Shown here in pieces: positions 1-13,646 of a stretch of 64,000 nt of DNA. Source of the DNA: Tetrahymena elliotti 4EA (Eukaryota > Ciliophora > Oligohymenophorea > Hymenostomatida > Tetrahymenidae); NCBI GenBank assembly GCA_000231825.2, contig AFXF02001488.1, forward strand, positions 186,001 through 250,000, written 5' to 3'. Position 1 is the first letter of the stretch. Every line of letters starts with the position of its first letter. A program made the translations under genes and the position numbers. The notes below the pieces were generated by a model, which saw only the letters and a program-made list of their open reading frames with translations, was not told the DNA's origin and did not search any database.

Positions 1-901
1 TTATGTTTTATATAACAGAGAGTAAATAAAATTATTGGCACTTAAACATAAAACTATTTCCTTAAAAAATAGTTTTCTTTTACTCTTTTAACTTGCTTTT
101 AATTATTTATCAATAGAAATAACTAAATGTTAAACAAGTATCTGTCTATGATAATTCTATTTGTAAAATCTTCAAAAGTTTGATTGGCAAGAATATAAGC
201 TAATGTTCTAGATGTCTATTTTTTTTCTAGAAATATTCTTTTTAAACATTTTTTGTTAAAAAATTGTAAAGAGATAAAAAAAAGATGTATTCATGATAAA
301 AACTATCAAAAAGTATCAAAATCCAAATAAATAATGAATAGTTTTTATTATATTGAGATGAAAAAATTAAAGAATTCATTGATTATGATTTTAAATTTTT
401 CTTTGAAATATAAAATAGATTAATTTTTAAATAAAAAATAATTTTTTAAAATATTTTTAAAATTATTATTATTGATAATTTATTGTATATTTAATCATAA
501 AAATGTATTTTTCAATAAGACTAAAAATAAATATTTGAATAAAAAAAGTTGATTTCTTTTTATTTAATTAACTACATACAGTCTTCATTTTTGTGAATTT
601 TATCAAATAATTGCTTTTTTTAGCTTGACAATTATTTTTTTTCTAAATGATGAATGAAATCCTAAAAAGATTAGATTGTCTATTTTATGAATTATTAAAA
701 TTAGTAAAAAAGCATGATAGAGTAAATTTTATATTGGCTTTTAAATTAATTGTATAAATCTCAATATCAACCTTAATTGTACAATATGAATATATTATTA
801 AAACATTGAATTTTATCACTGTTTTTTAATCAATCAATCGTCTGATAAGACTAACTTAATTAAAAAATTTTTTTGCAAGATTCTTTTTTGTCAAAAATAA
901 A
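1..901. other. Non-coding, A+T-rich flank
   Basis: No reading frame with ciliate-like protein composition is visible on either strand. The sequence is mostly A/T runs and probably includes the promoter and 5' UTR of the gene that starts at 902. No specific regulatory motif was recognised. Confidence 0.6.
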
Positions 902-2235
902 ATGAGTTTAGAAAATGATAATTTACTTGAAAAAACTAAAAAAATAATGGAAAATCTCTTGAGAGCTCAAGGTATTCAATATGATTCACCATTATCCACA
1001 CCAAGTCTCAGCAGTTCTCCTTTATTAACTGGAGAATAAACATTAATTAGTAAATTCAGTAGAGTTGAAGTATAAGATTTAGCAAGTATGGAAGAGGAAG
1101 AAGATGATAAAAATAATTAAAATTCTAATACTGATTTAGCCATATTTTAAAAGTAAAAAAATTTTATACCTTTTTTTCATTACCTTTTTTATTATTTAGA
1201 TATAATTATGGATCAAAGCAGTGCTCTTTCACACCTATGTTTTGGGAATTATAAAATTGTGCAAATTAATTTTTTATTTATGGAGGATTTTGCATTGACT
1301 TTACTTTCAAAACTGAAGATGATAACGCTTTAAAAAAGTTGAATAGATAAATAAATCACATGTAGTACTATAAATAAGACGGTGTAATGATATTACATTA
1401 CGGAACCAATAGACCAACAATAAAAGATTTAGCGCCACTTATTAAAAGGGCCTAATCAATTAATGATCCTTAATATTACATGCTTTCTTTAGCATTAAAA
1501 GAATATTAGAAAGAAATACCTAATTTCTTAGAAGTTAGTAAATAAAAAGCATTGACTTTATAAGTCAACTCACTTTAAGAAATATATGACCTAAATTATT
1601 AGAAATTTGAAGACTGGGCTATTAAAGAAGTAAGAAAGATAGATCCTAATAGATTCTTTGCATTTTCTATCCACAAGTTTAATTTTTAAACACTTGAATT
1701 AGAGATGCAATTAAGTGGTTAAAGTAAAGCTTTGATGGCTTTGAGAGGTATTGATTTAGATGATCCTTACTAGTTTACTCGTAAAGAAACCTTCCATTAT
1801 TTAGATGGAGAATCTAATTTGAACTTACTCATCAATCAATTATCTAGAGTTATGTAAGGTAAGGAAATCCTTCCTAGTATTAATAGAATGATTACATTTG
1901 ATAGACTTAAGGTAGAAATTAACCACAGATGTATTCAATTTACAAATAGAGATGAAGATTACCCTTACAAAGATGAATAGCTAAATGAGTCTTTATTCAA
2001 ATATGAGTTTATGGTTGCTGTTGCCTTCTATGATGTCTCATAAGAAACTTTAGCTGAACTTATTAAAATTCGTAGCTAGAGAAGTTTTATAGAAAATTCT
2101 GCATTTGAAGATTTCACTTACTCAATGGAATCATAAATTTTCCTTGAAAAATACTACAAGGAAGATCTTGACAGAGTTAAAGAACAACCATTCAAAAAGT
2201 GTGGGTTTATTAGCTAGGATAAAAAAAACTTTTGA
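902..2235 (+). CDS. Hypothetical protein, 428 aa, one intron
   Basis: Exons are 902-1152 and 1200-2235, joined across a 47-nt GT-AG intron (1153-1199); the coding total is 429 codons ending in TGA, with many TAA/TAG codons read as Gln. The start is the first ATG after A+T-rich non-coding DNA. The first 85 residues are Ser/Glu-rich and look disordered, with an acidic EEEEDD run near residue 68. The rest is a well-mixed globular sequence of about 340 residues with no signal peptide, membrane segment or repeat that I can see, and an aromatic-rich stretch just after the intron. I do not recognise the family; it may be ciliate-specific. The neighbouring gene on the same strand is 2.6 kb downstream and gives no functional hint. 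Confidence 0.85.
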
Positions 2236-4853
2236 TTATTTTAAATTTATTAAAAACTGCTTAATTTAAAACAATAAGAAATAAATATTTCTTAAATAAA
2301 TATAAAAACTAATTAACTATTATTATATTTCCATTTTTACATATTGTTATAAAAAATAATAGCTTAGTAGCATTGGTATTAACTTAAATCACCTTTTAAT
2401 ATTTTAATACCCATTTATAATATCAGCAAGACTTTTTTATTTAAACAGAAACTATTAATTTACTAATTGATTACTTCTTAAAATAATCTTTAATTATTTA
2501 TATTATTTTTTCTATCAATCTCTATTATTTTCCACAGATTATAATTATTCCCCACCACTAAACTCTAAGATTTTTATCCTGATAATTAATAAAAAAATAA
2601 AACTAGTAATTCCACTTTTCAATTTGATTAGACAATAATTGTACTTTCTAAAAAATCTCTTTTTTTTATAAGAAAAAACAAACTAATTGAGAATTATTAT
2701 TCTTATAATAATATGCTTTTAAATATTTTAAATAAAAAAATTTGATTCATCTTTCAATTTAGAAATTTTTATATAAGTTTTTTTAAAACTCAAAAGCTAA
2801 AAATTTCTAAACATTCAAATCATTTTAAATTTTTTGAGAGATGTGAGAGAAGTGCTCAAAAAAAAAATGTTTTTTTTTAAATTTTATATTTTAAATAACT
2901 TTTCACTTGATTGATAATCAAATATTTTTTGGCATTTTATCAGTTAATTTTTAGTGTATAAACTACCAAACACCATTCTCAAATTTATTGAGATGAAAAT
3001 TCATATTTTTATTATAGAATTTAATTAACCATTTTTCAACTTAAATTTGATTCATTTTAACATTTCAATTCTCTTAAGAGCATAATGATCAATAATATGG
3101 CTTTTTGGGATTTTTGGGCCTTTTTAGATCAAATACCTATGACATCATAAAATGCATCTACCTTAAATTTAATTTCAAAGTAAATAAATTACCCAATCAA
3201 ATATCTGATTAAAATTTCAATCAACCTTTATAAAAATGATTGCCATTACAGAAAGCTCTTTTTTATGAAATTTCACAGCTATTTCTAACATAGATAGAGC
3301 TTCATCGAATAATTAACGAGATGAAAGCTATATGATTTATATTAAATAGAGTTTAATCTAATTTTTACTGTAATTTTTTTTGAAATTTAATAAAGTTCTT
3401 AAAATTAAAAAAAATTTATTTAATCTCATTAAAAAAAAATGAACTAAAATTTTATATTTTTTATGAGAAGTTAAGATTTGTTTAATGAGTTTTTAAGATA
3501 ATAAATGTATTTTGAAACAAAAAATGTACAGAAATAAATATTATAAAATATGATTAATGATAATAATTTAATGGGTAATTGATATTAATGTAAATTCATA
3601 ATTCTTGGTTACTATTTTCAATCTAAGCAAAAAAATCATATACTTTAGTACTAAATCTATCAAATAAGTTTTCATGTTTTTATTTAAAGGATTTCTATAT
3701 CCCGAATTAATATTTACTTCCTTCATTTAATTAAATTTCTACCCCATCTGACTTATAATCTAAAGAGTCCTTTCTTTATTATATTTAATATGTGGTTTAA
3801 CATTTGCTGCTTATTTATTAAGTTGATTCATCTTAATTTTTAAAATACTCTGAATAATAGTTTTTAGATTACTAATTCTCATCATAGAGTAACTAATTTA
3901 ATTCAAATTGCATGTTTTCAATAATTGTTTGAAAATTTTTTTCAAAGTGTTGTTAATTTTGTTTAGATTTTAATTTTTTTAAATTATTATTAAATATTCT
4001 TTTTTATTTATAATTTTTTTCCAATATCGATACTTATAAAATAGAAAATTATTTCCTCCTATTATTTAATTTAATAAGAAAATTGTTATAGATTTTAAAA
4101 ATTTAAGTTTATTTATTCTAAGCTTTACAAAATTTGAATATTTTTATTTATCTATTCTATTATTTTTTTTTCTATATTAGCCTCAAATTTTTTTCATACT
4201 AATAAATTATTATTTATCTTCTTTGAAAAAATAAAATAGAACAACTGAATTTTATTTGAATTCGTTGCTCATTTAATTGCTAAAATATCAATGAAAGTAA
4301 GAAATATAAAATATTAACAGTGAATTTTTCTTAAGTTTACTCATTTTAACAAAAAGTAAAGTTTATTGAAAATTTTGTTAGTATTTATTGTTTAAACTTT
4401 TTTAAGCTCAATTTTCAAGTTCATTTGTTTAGATTTTCTTTATTTTTTATTTTAATCTTATCAATAAAATTTTTATATGATTATGATCTTGAAAAATTGA
4501 TAATTTTAATGTCTGGAGGTTAATAAGAACACATATCATTTTACAAAAAATTGATTTAAGGTTAGTAGAAATAATTAATAGGAAAAATTCATTAAATATT
4601 TTTAATTTACATTTGATAGGTGCTTTTATTGAATGTAATTTTTGTATTCAATTGTTTTATTAGAATACCTACCAAAAATTAATTTAATTTCAAATATCAT
4701 ATTATTTAAATTAAGATTTTTCAACGTATTTATGAATCGATTAATAGAATTTGAAATCAAGTTCAAAATTTTAATCCCAAGCTAAGTAGATAGAGTTGAG
4801 ATATTAATTAAGTTTTAAGTAAAAACATTATCAAAATTTAATTAATCTAAATT
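2236..4853. other. Long intergenic A+T-rich region
   Basis: About 2.6 kb with no convincing coding frame. Long runs of A and T and short low-complexity stretches dominate. It presumably holds the 3' end of the upstream transcript and the promoter of the 4854 gene. Nothing else was recognised. Confidence 0.55.
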
Positions 4854-7365
4854 ATGAGTAAAAAAGATAAAGTATTAGTGAGTAACAGTTATTTAACTGG
4901 CTATAACTCTAATGAAGTATATAATTAGAAAAATCAATAAAATATGAGCCCTTTAGAAGATTAAGAGGATGAAGATAATTTAATTTCTGAAAAAGATGAA
5001 GAATTCGATAACTTAACTTGTTCAAAATTTATTAAGTAAACAGAATTATCTTTAAATAAAGAAGATGTACATAGCACTTCTAGGTTTGATTCAGATTATA
5101 TAAACAATGCTTTGCAGGAGGGATTCAACAGCAATGAATATAGTAAGGATATTAGTTAAGAATAAGATTATGATGAGGAAAATGATGAAAAAAGTGATCA
5201 TTAATTTTAAAATTTACATTAAGAAGAAGAGGAAGATTATGATCAATATGATGAAGAGCAAAATGATTACTAATATTAATATTAAAATCAAAGCAAAAAC
5301 TATAATTCCAATAAAAATCAATAGTATGATGGAAACTGTTAGAGCAGGTCTTTGATAAATTAATAATTTGTTCATTCTAATTAAGAAGAATAATATTAAA
5401 ATGAATTAACCATAGTTAAAAATACTAATGCAGTTTTGTAGCAAGAAAATTTAAGACTGAGACAAGAAGTTTAATTTTTGAAATAGTAACATTAAACGAA
5501 TGAAGACTTGATAAGAATGTAAGCAGAGTATCAACAGATAAAATATGATGAAAAAGTCTAAGCAGCTCTAAAGTAATAAAGAGATAAATATGAGGGTAAA
5601 ATCAGTAATTATAAAGAATAAATAAAGATGTATTAAACCTCAATTGAAAATATGCGTGCTTAATATAAAGATAAAAACTAGAAGTAATTTAATAATTTTT
5701 TATTAGAAAAATTTAAATTGACATTTAAAATTTCTTTAATGAAAACATTTAATCAGCACTTTTAAAGAAATATTTATTTTTTAAAATAATTTTAATAATA
5801 CATATATTAATTTTCAAATAAATTATTAAATAAATAGATTGTAAGATGCTGTTGCCAGACTTGAAAAAGAAAAGTAGGAATTAATTGATAAAAATATCGA
5901 TTTCATTAAGAATAAGATTTAAAATAAAATAATAGAAGAAAACAATTTGAATAACTCTCAAATAGTATACAGCTCATAATAGAAAGCCTTTTCCAGTCAC
6001 ATTCCTATGAATATGAGTAGCCATAATAACTCATAGCTTAATAATACACTCAATTTAGTAAACGAATCATTTGATAATTTTAACTTTACAGGCTCGTTCA
6101 GTAAATAGCTAGCTTCAATTAAGCAAAATTAAAAATTGTCAACAGAAAAATTATAGGATTTAAAGGTAGATGCTATATGCATTTAAAGTGGCAAAAATGA
6201 TTAACCAAAGATGGATTCATTTATTATTGAAAAAATGAAAGATGAGTCTTTTAGTTAAGAATTTTAGGCTTCATAAAATAGTTCAAAAATAAAGGCAGAT
6301 AATTTATTAAATAGCTCAAATTACTTTTCTAAAAATGAAATGAAAATTGATAATTAAAATTTTTATAACTAGAATAATAGAGAATAAGAAGTAAATTCAT
6401 TTAACAGTAGTAATAAAAGCTCTTTCTAATTAACAAGACTTTCAAAGTAAATTAAACAAGAAGAGGAAGCTGATGCTTCTTTCTCAGTAGAAATAAATAA
6501 TAAAATATCTTATTATGATGAGGCTTTTTATCAAGATAAAATCAAGAAGAGTCTTCACTAAGGTGAAAGCTTATTGTAAAATAATTAGTCCTTTAATATT
6601 GGAAGAAAGTCAGAATAAATAAGCCCCAATAATTCATATAATCTAATGCCATTCACTAGAAATATTTATGATAAGAGGTCATACTCAATTGATTCAAGTA
6701 AATATTTTTAAAAAAAAATATTCTAAATAAATTATTATTTAATTAAAGATATCTTAAAAGATCAAATCACTTCAAAGAGCTTCTAAGAAAGAGCATGTTA
6801 GGATTAAGATTCAAGTTTATCTAGAGTATAAAAGTACTAAGATTACTTCTTAAATGATATCGAAGCTCTAAGAAAAAAAAATTAGTCAACAGGTAATTCT
6901 AGAAAGAATTCAATAACTGAAGGCACAGTAATAACATCTTTAAATGAAATCCCAATCTCAAAGATTTAAAAAAATAATTTTTTGAAGAACAATACAATTA
7001 CAATAAACACAAATTCAACTATTATTAGTGAAAAAAGTAAAGCAAAGAGAAGTATCAGTTAAAAGAACTAAGCATTAAATAACACTAATAATTTATCTTT
7101 TAATAACAAAGAAAATAATTAAATAAATTCAAATAGCATGAGCAAAAGTTCTTACATGAAATAAACCCAAAGCAGTAAGCAAAAGAAAGCGGTGTATAAA
7201 CTACCTGATCACTTAGCCTCTATCATACCCTCTAAATTAGGAAAATCAAGCTCATTAGAAAAGAAGTCTAAAAAAACATAAAATAATATGACAAATCTTA
7301 ATAAAACAGTTAACTTAATTAATTAATCAAAGAAATAATAACCATCATAAAAGATCAAAATATGA
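4854..7365 (+). CDS. Q/N/S-rich coiled-coil protein, 785 aa, one intron
   Basis: Exons are 4854-5683 and 5838-7365, with a 154-nt GT-AG intron; 786 codons end in TGA. The N-terminal 190 residues are very acidic and Gln/Asn/Tyr-rich, with runs such as DYDEEN and EEEEDYD. Residues of roughly 195-300 span the intron and have a heptad-like charged pattern (for example RLEKEKQELIDKN) typical of a coiled coil. The remaining 480 residues are low-complexity Ser/Asn/Lys/Gln with scattered basic clusters and a Lys-rich C terminus. There is no signal peptide or membrane span. This composition suits a structural or scaffold protein, but I cannot name a family. A standard-code ORF at 5107-5355 lies inside it in another frame and is not real. 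Confidence 0.83.
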
Positions 7366-8236
7366 AAAATTAAAAAAAGAAATTTAATTAAAATAATAGG
7401 TGTTGTGTTGAGTTTTTCATTCTTTCTTTTTCATAGTGTTTTATTATTAAAATAGTTATAAGGTGTTTTCAATTTAAATAAATATTTTTTCCTGTTTAAA
7501 AAAACTTTTATTTTGAGATATTTCCTTTTCAAAAATTATTGTTTGTGAAAATTAATTTACCTTTATAGAGTATTTAATAAACAAAAAATTGATTTTAATA
7601 TTTTAACACAATAACAAATTTTAACAGCTCAAAATTTAATATATTTTATACATAAAAAAAGCTTTTAAAAAAAATTTCTCAGCAAAAAAGACTATTTTAG
7701 GGTTAAAATAAATATTTAATAAATGGACATAATATTAATACTGTTTTCAATAATACTTTCAAGACATTCAAATAAGGTTAAGAAGTCTATAAAAGAAAAT
7801 AAATTTTTAATATTTTAATAATCTCAATCAAATAAAAATTAAATTATTTTTCTTCAAAAAAAAAAACTTGAATTTATTTTATGAAATTAATGGCAATATC
7901 AATCAAATTTAAAATTCCTTTTTGTGTTCTAAGAAAAATAGTTTTTTCTATTCATTATGTAAATATATTACTGGAAAGAATAGAGATACCTCAAAGTTAA
8001 TAAAAAGAGATGAGTAGAAAATTAAATATTCTATTATGATTATTTTATTTTTATAGATATGAACATAAATGAGTAAAAATACAAAAAGAAATAATAGACT
8101 TAAATTTATTTATTTGGTAAAAAAATTAGCTTTAGATAATTAAAACAGGCAGCAGGAATTATAAAATTATAATTGGAGAAAGAAAAAATTTTTTTTAAAG
8201 CAAAAACCATGACGAGAGAAGAAAAGAAAATTTAAC
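7366..8236. other. Convergent intergenic region
   Basis: A+T-rich DNA between the 3' ends of the + strand gene ending at 7365 and the - strand gene ending at 8237. No coding frame or structured RNA was recognised. It should contain both 3' UTRs. Confidence 0.55.
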
Positions 8237-11200
8237 TCATTTGCTGTTTTTCTTGTAGAACTAGATATGTTAAGCAGAGTATATTTCATTGTGCTCATTT
8301 TGGTGATTATTAAAGAGGGAAGGTAAAAACTTGCTTTGATTGGAGAAGAGTTTTACTTTGGAAAACTTTTAAAGAGCACCTTACGAGACAGACTACTTAA
8401 ATTCGTAGTCTTTACGAGTTTTTAGAATAATTCTTTTGATTTCCTTTTTTTCTTCTTCAAGTCTTTTTATCTTTTCAAATTCTTATCTCTTCAAAATTTC
8501 TTGCTTTTCACCTTCATCATAAATTTCAAATAGGATTTTTTAAATTTTCACATTTAATGGGATATCCTCATTGTTGAAAATAAATTCTGAAATTCTCACA
8601 ATAGCTTCTATAAATTCTAGTAAACCCATTTATTTGTATTACATTGTGGAGAGCTCATCTATGCTTGTTTAAAGACTCATTTAAAATGCACTTCTTATTT
8701 ATATTTCAAGGGCTTAGTTTAATGGATGTAAATGACCTATTTTATTAATGATAAAATCACAAAATGTGATTAAATCAACATATTTGTTTGAAGATTAGTA
8801 ACAGGCTGGATTTTTCTGAACAAGGCTATCATATATAGGCTTAATCATTTATATTTCACTTTTAATTTCATGCTCTATCTCTTTATTCCAATATCTTTTA
8901 ATTTAAAAAAATAGTCATTAAAGCTATCTATCATTCTAATTAAAATATAAATTTACTTATTGGTTCTCCAGTCTTAGGCCAATTAATAAATGATAAAATG
9001 CTCCTTAAGATCATTTTCAAAATAATAAGTAAAAGCCTCTGAGTATTTCATTTAAGGGTATTTTTCATGAGCTATTCTGACTAGTATTTCTATAAACTCA
9101 TATCTGATTAAGGCCTTAGCAGGATTATTTTCTAAAATAGTTTCATTTGTTTCCTAATTAAAGTTTGTTGCTATAAATAGTCTATCTATATCTGATAGCT
9201 TGATTTTACCTCCATCAAGTGTTTTTGTTTTAGAAATCATTCTTTAAAAGACACCTAAACTTATACTAAAGGTATCACCCTGTGGTTAAATAGATGCTAA
9301 ATTTCTATATACATCTCTGCAAACTCTAATAATTAAAAAAAAAAAATTTGATAAGTATTTAAATTATTTGAAGAGAAACTTACTAATATTTTTCTGTGAC
9401 AGCTTCTTTCAGGGCATTTTATTCATCAGCATCTTTTACAAATTTAAATATTCTAGAATAATACAAATCATTATCAAGACATTTTCTCATTATCTCTTCT
9501 GTATCACCTCTATAATCTTTCCATATTGATTTAGAGATATCCCAATCACTTTTTGGAAGATGATATGTTAGGGATTGCTCTCTTGGAAGGCACTTTGTTT
9601 TTACCTTGTAGTGGTTATTTACCTCGAATTAGATACTGTTATCTACTTCTATGGTATTTATGTGATAAATAAACAAAAAGTACTCCTTATCAGCACTATC
9701 AAATTTATAATTATAATGGCATGACATTATTTTTCTGTAGCTTTCATGGTATTGAGTGACCAAGCCTTTAGAAGACTCCAAAGGATTGCTAAAAAAGAAT
9801 TCAATTTTTTTATTTTTTGGTATCATTAGAGATTTTATGTAGTGCTATTTAATTAAAAAAATAATTCATTCATTATTGAATGTCTTCATTCTTTTAATTA
9901 ATTTTACTCCTTCTTCATTTTTTTTTAGTAGCTCAGGCTTAAAATCTTAGAAACTGAGATGCAAATATAGTGGCTCCTCTTTTATATCTTTAGCTTCAAT
10001 TAAAACTTCTTACCAACCTTAACATATCCAACAAACATCTTATAATTGCTCATGATCTGAATCCCATAGCTCATCTTCTTAAAAGAATGGTATTTAGTTT
10101 ATAGATTTAATCTACCTTTTATGTTGCATTCTTGGACGAAAACCTTTCTTAAGCTCAACAATAAATCTATTTTAAATTTAAATAAATATTTTGTATGTAA
10201 ATTAATATATAATCTTACCCACTTGAATCAACAACATAATTAGAATTCCCTTCAAAATGAAGCCCAAATAGCCAATTATTGAACAATAAGCTCTCTTATA
10301 TTACTTTACTATTTAATTAGAATAAAATTTTATTATGTAAAAAAAATGTTGCTTTTTACCATTCTGCAGGTGAAAAATTATTGTAAGATACATCTAAATG
10401 TATTAGCTCTGAGGTTTCTTTAGAAAGTATTTGGGCAATATAGTATGCTGTTGCCTTTTACTAATTTTACTCATTAAAATCTCCTTAGTATTTCAAAGAG
10501 TTATATGATATATCAAATACTTTTAAATAAGAATTTTCTAACACTCCTTTTAAAATTTCACATCCTCCCTCATTCTTGAAATTATTCCAATGGAGATATA
10601 GTTCTTATAAGCTTGTATTATATGTTAATAGCTTTTTTAACTTTTCTGCACTTATTTCAGTCAAGTTATTCATGCTAATGTTTAAAACTTTTAAATGTTA
10701 ATTTTCTTTGATATTTTAGTATAGTTCTGTAAAACCAGCATCGCCAATTCTACACTGGGCAATATTTAAAACTGCAAGCCTAAATTTAAAAATAAAATAT
10801 AAACCATTGAATTTAATTAATTAATTATTATTACGTTGTTCTTGCAAAGAGAGGTTTAAAAGTAGCTAAATCCTCTTATCTAACTGAATTTCCTGAAACA
10901 TCTAGCACCTTCATCTTAGATGCGCATGATTTAAATATTTTACTGAGAGACTGACCTCTTAAATTATTAGAGGATATTTTTAATTTCTTTAGATGCTACA
11001 AATCTTCTACTTGAAGAACTTCTGAAAAAACTTTACAATATTACTCGCCTATGCCATAGTTATTTAGATTTAACTCTTTATGCATACAAGAATTTGATTT
11101 GAAAATTTCAAAAGTCTTTGGAAGTAAATTGAGCTCTTCAGCCTAATTTTAAAGGGAAATAATTTTATATCAGTATTATTATGATTAAATCATTAAAAAA

Positions 11201-11663
11201 TAAACAAGCAAACAAATAAATAAATAATTGAGCTATTTAACTCTGCAAAATATAATAAAATAACTAGGTTCAATCAATATCTATTAGTTTGTGAATAAAG
11301 AAATCTAATAAAAAACTAAGGTCTAGTTATTATTTTTTAATTATTAGGATTGAACAAATTTCTACTTTTTTCATTAAAACAATAAAAAAACAACTTATCA
11401 ATAAACTGAATTACTTTTTGGATCATAGATTTATACATGAACCTATTTGTTTTATATCTTTTGTCATACTATGTAATTTTATTCAGTTTTTTATATTGCT
11501 GATAAAATATTTCTTTTTCGGTTTGCTTTTAGCTTTCTTCTTTTACTAATTATGGTAAAAACCATTCTCTTTGTTCATTTGGTAGAAGAGGAATCTATTA
11601 TTCATTTTAAAGATAGTGTTCAGGGTCTATTGAAAAATGCGAAGGCAATTCTTCTTTACTCAT
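8237..11663 (-). CDS. Leucine-rich-repeat (RNI-like) protein, 937 aa
   Basis: Exons in transcript order: 11663-11415, 11142-10835, 10779-10360, 10308-10219, 10166-9908, 9844-9384, 9325-8957, 8894-8237; seven GT-AG introns of 51-272 nt give exactly 938 codons. After a charged N-terminal 80 residues, residues of about 100-345 form at least seven ribonuclease-inhibitor-type repeats (LKVLNISMNNL, LQELYLHWNNF, LKVFDISYNSL, LIHLDVSYNNF). Around residue 400 there is a CWICQGW motif with acidic residues before it. The C-terminal half is helical, with two similar blocks (RYEFIEILVRIA and LLEFIEAIVRIS), then a Glu/Lys-rich coiled coil. I recall this arrangement from large ciliate LRR families, some ciliary, but the exact function is unknown. 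It lies 78 bp downstream of a small gene on the same strand. Confidence 0.85.
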
Positions 11664-11741
11664 ATGATTTATAAACTTTTACGACATTTTATTCTATATT
11701 AATAAAATTAAAACATGTTTGATTTGTAAACGTCAATTCAT

Positions 11742-12325
11742 TCACTTTATATTTGATTGATATTAGCTATCATACATAACCCTACTTTCTTAGCCTAAAC
11801 TAGAAGTAGAAATAAAATAAATCAAAGAATTTTTTTTTACATTTTTATTGAAAGCTTGTGAACCAATAGAATTCATGGAGTTTATATATAAATCTTCAGA
11901 AGCATTTATACTTGGTAATTTATTGACTAAATATTGTGATTTCCTCTCATCTTTCCCATTGAAATTTTTTTAACTCTAAATTGGCATTTACTTTAGACTA
12001 AGATTAGCTGAAATGTCAAGATTTTATTAGATTTCTGTCATAAATGGATGTTTATAGCTGCTATTCATTGTAGAGCTAATGTTAAAAAGAAAATGTTTTA
12101 AGATTTTGTTTAAAATTTAGAGGTATAGTTATGAGAAATGTATTAATACTCATTGTAACTTTAGTATAAAGCCGCTGTGATTTGATCCATTTATGAGTCA
12201 TCTAATTATGAAGTTAAAATAGACTCTTAATCCTCATGAAAACCTATTTAATATAATTCTGCTGGATTGTTAGAGTTGCTAAAATGTCTTCCTTTGTTAG
12301 CTTATTTGCCAGTCTCAAAGACCAT
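11742..12325 (-). CDS. Small hypothetical protein, 169 aa, one intron
   Basis: Exons are 12325-12150 and 12075-11742 with a 74-nt GT-AG intron; the total is 170 codons. The protein is Ser/Asn/Gln-rich, hydrophilic and probably disordered, with no signal peptide or membrane segment. Its first ATG opens a frame that crosses the intron in matching phase. The stop lies only 78 bp before the start codon of the LRR gene on the same strand, so its 3' end and the next promoter share a very small space. It could alternatively be a 5' part of the LRR gene joined by an intron I did not find. No family was recognised. Confidence 0.6.
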
Positions 12326-13646
12326 TATGAAATATTTTATTATTTGATAATATCAATGAAAGTTTCTTTAATGTTTTAATGAATATTAAATTGCTTAGAT
12401 TTTAATGTAGAATTTGTAATTTTATTTCTTTTTTAATAAAAAGAGAGTGAAATATGCTATTAATTTATTATCAAAAAACATAAATATTTCTCCTATTTAT
12501 AATTTTCTGTTTATTTACTATCAAATTAAATACAATCAATTTAACTATATGATTTTTATTTTAATGCATAAAACAAAACACCAAGAGGTGTTTTCTTTGT
12601 TTGAGCTAACCTAAATTTTGTTAAAAAAGTGATCATTACTCATCCTTATTTGCTTACAACACATTATTTAATTTAAGTCAGCCTATTCCATTAAAAACCT
12701 AGAGCTTTAAAACCATCTTCATAATTAAAAAATAAGTAAATTTAAAACCATCAATAAAGTAGTTAATTTATTACTTACTACTTTTTATGGAAAAATATTT
12801 AAAGAAAGGTCAATTCAAAATTATTTACTTTTGAATTAAAATTAAGGATGTGATACTAAAAAAATTAATTTATTTTTAGAATTACATTAAATGTATTATT
12901 TTTAAAATACTTTTTTAATAAAATAACAAGAAAACAAAGAAAAAATGAAACAAAAATAATTTTAAATCTAATGATAAAAAAACTAATAAGATTAAATTAA
13001 ATTTGATTTTAAAATAATTAAATCCATTTTTCATATAAATAATCGTAAATTTATTTGTGAATAAAGTCTAATTTTATATTTTAATATTTATTACAGAATT
13101 AGAAAGATCAATATGATTGAAAACACAAAGATTTTTTATTGAAATATTTGAAAAATTATATTTTCATGGCTTTCTGAGAAAAAGATCAATCTCACAATCT
13201 CATTTCATTTATAGTATAGAATAAATAACCTAATAAAAGTAAAATTATTTAATTCAAAATGTATAATAAATTTAATTTATTTATTTATTTGAAGAAATAG
13301 CAATCTTGATTTCAATTTTAATAAATAATTTAAAACAAATTGATTAGAATTTCATGTTGAAATTTCAAATGTAAAAAAATAGATAGATACTTTGGATTTT
13401 AATTTATTTATTGAAATGATTTAGTATTTAAACAAATATAATTATTTGATTTATCTTGATTTTAATTTGAATTAATAATCCAAAATGAATTGAATAGAAT
13501 GTCAATACTCAAAATAAAATAAAAATATTTAGAAAATAAAATAACAAGATTTTAATATTAAATTTGAATAAAATTTAATTTAATTTTTTTTTAAAAGATT
13601 ATTTTTTTCTGATATAATTTTTATAAATTTAGTTGATTGTTTAAAA
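12326..13646. other. Intergenic A+T-rich region
   Basis: About 1.3 kb without a supported gene. It holds the promoter side of the 169-aa gene and the 3' side of the importin gene, both on the - strand. No RNA gene or repeat family was recognised. Confidence 0.55.

Noticed and set aside
5107..5355. Standard-code ORF of 82 codons, Lys/Met/Ile-rich
   Set aside because: It lies inside the 785-aa gene in another frame; the composition is that of a shadow frame of acidic codons.
8936..8956. Possible 21-nt intron in the LRR gene
   Set aside because: It would leave a TGA in frame; the 62-nt intron 8895-8956 with the same donor gives the continuous reading LAQDWRTNKYWN.
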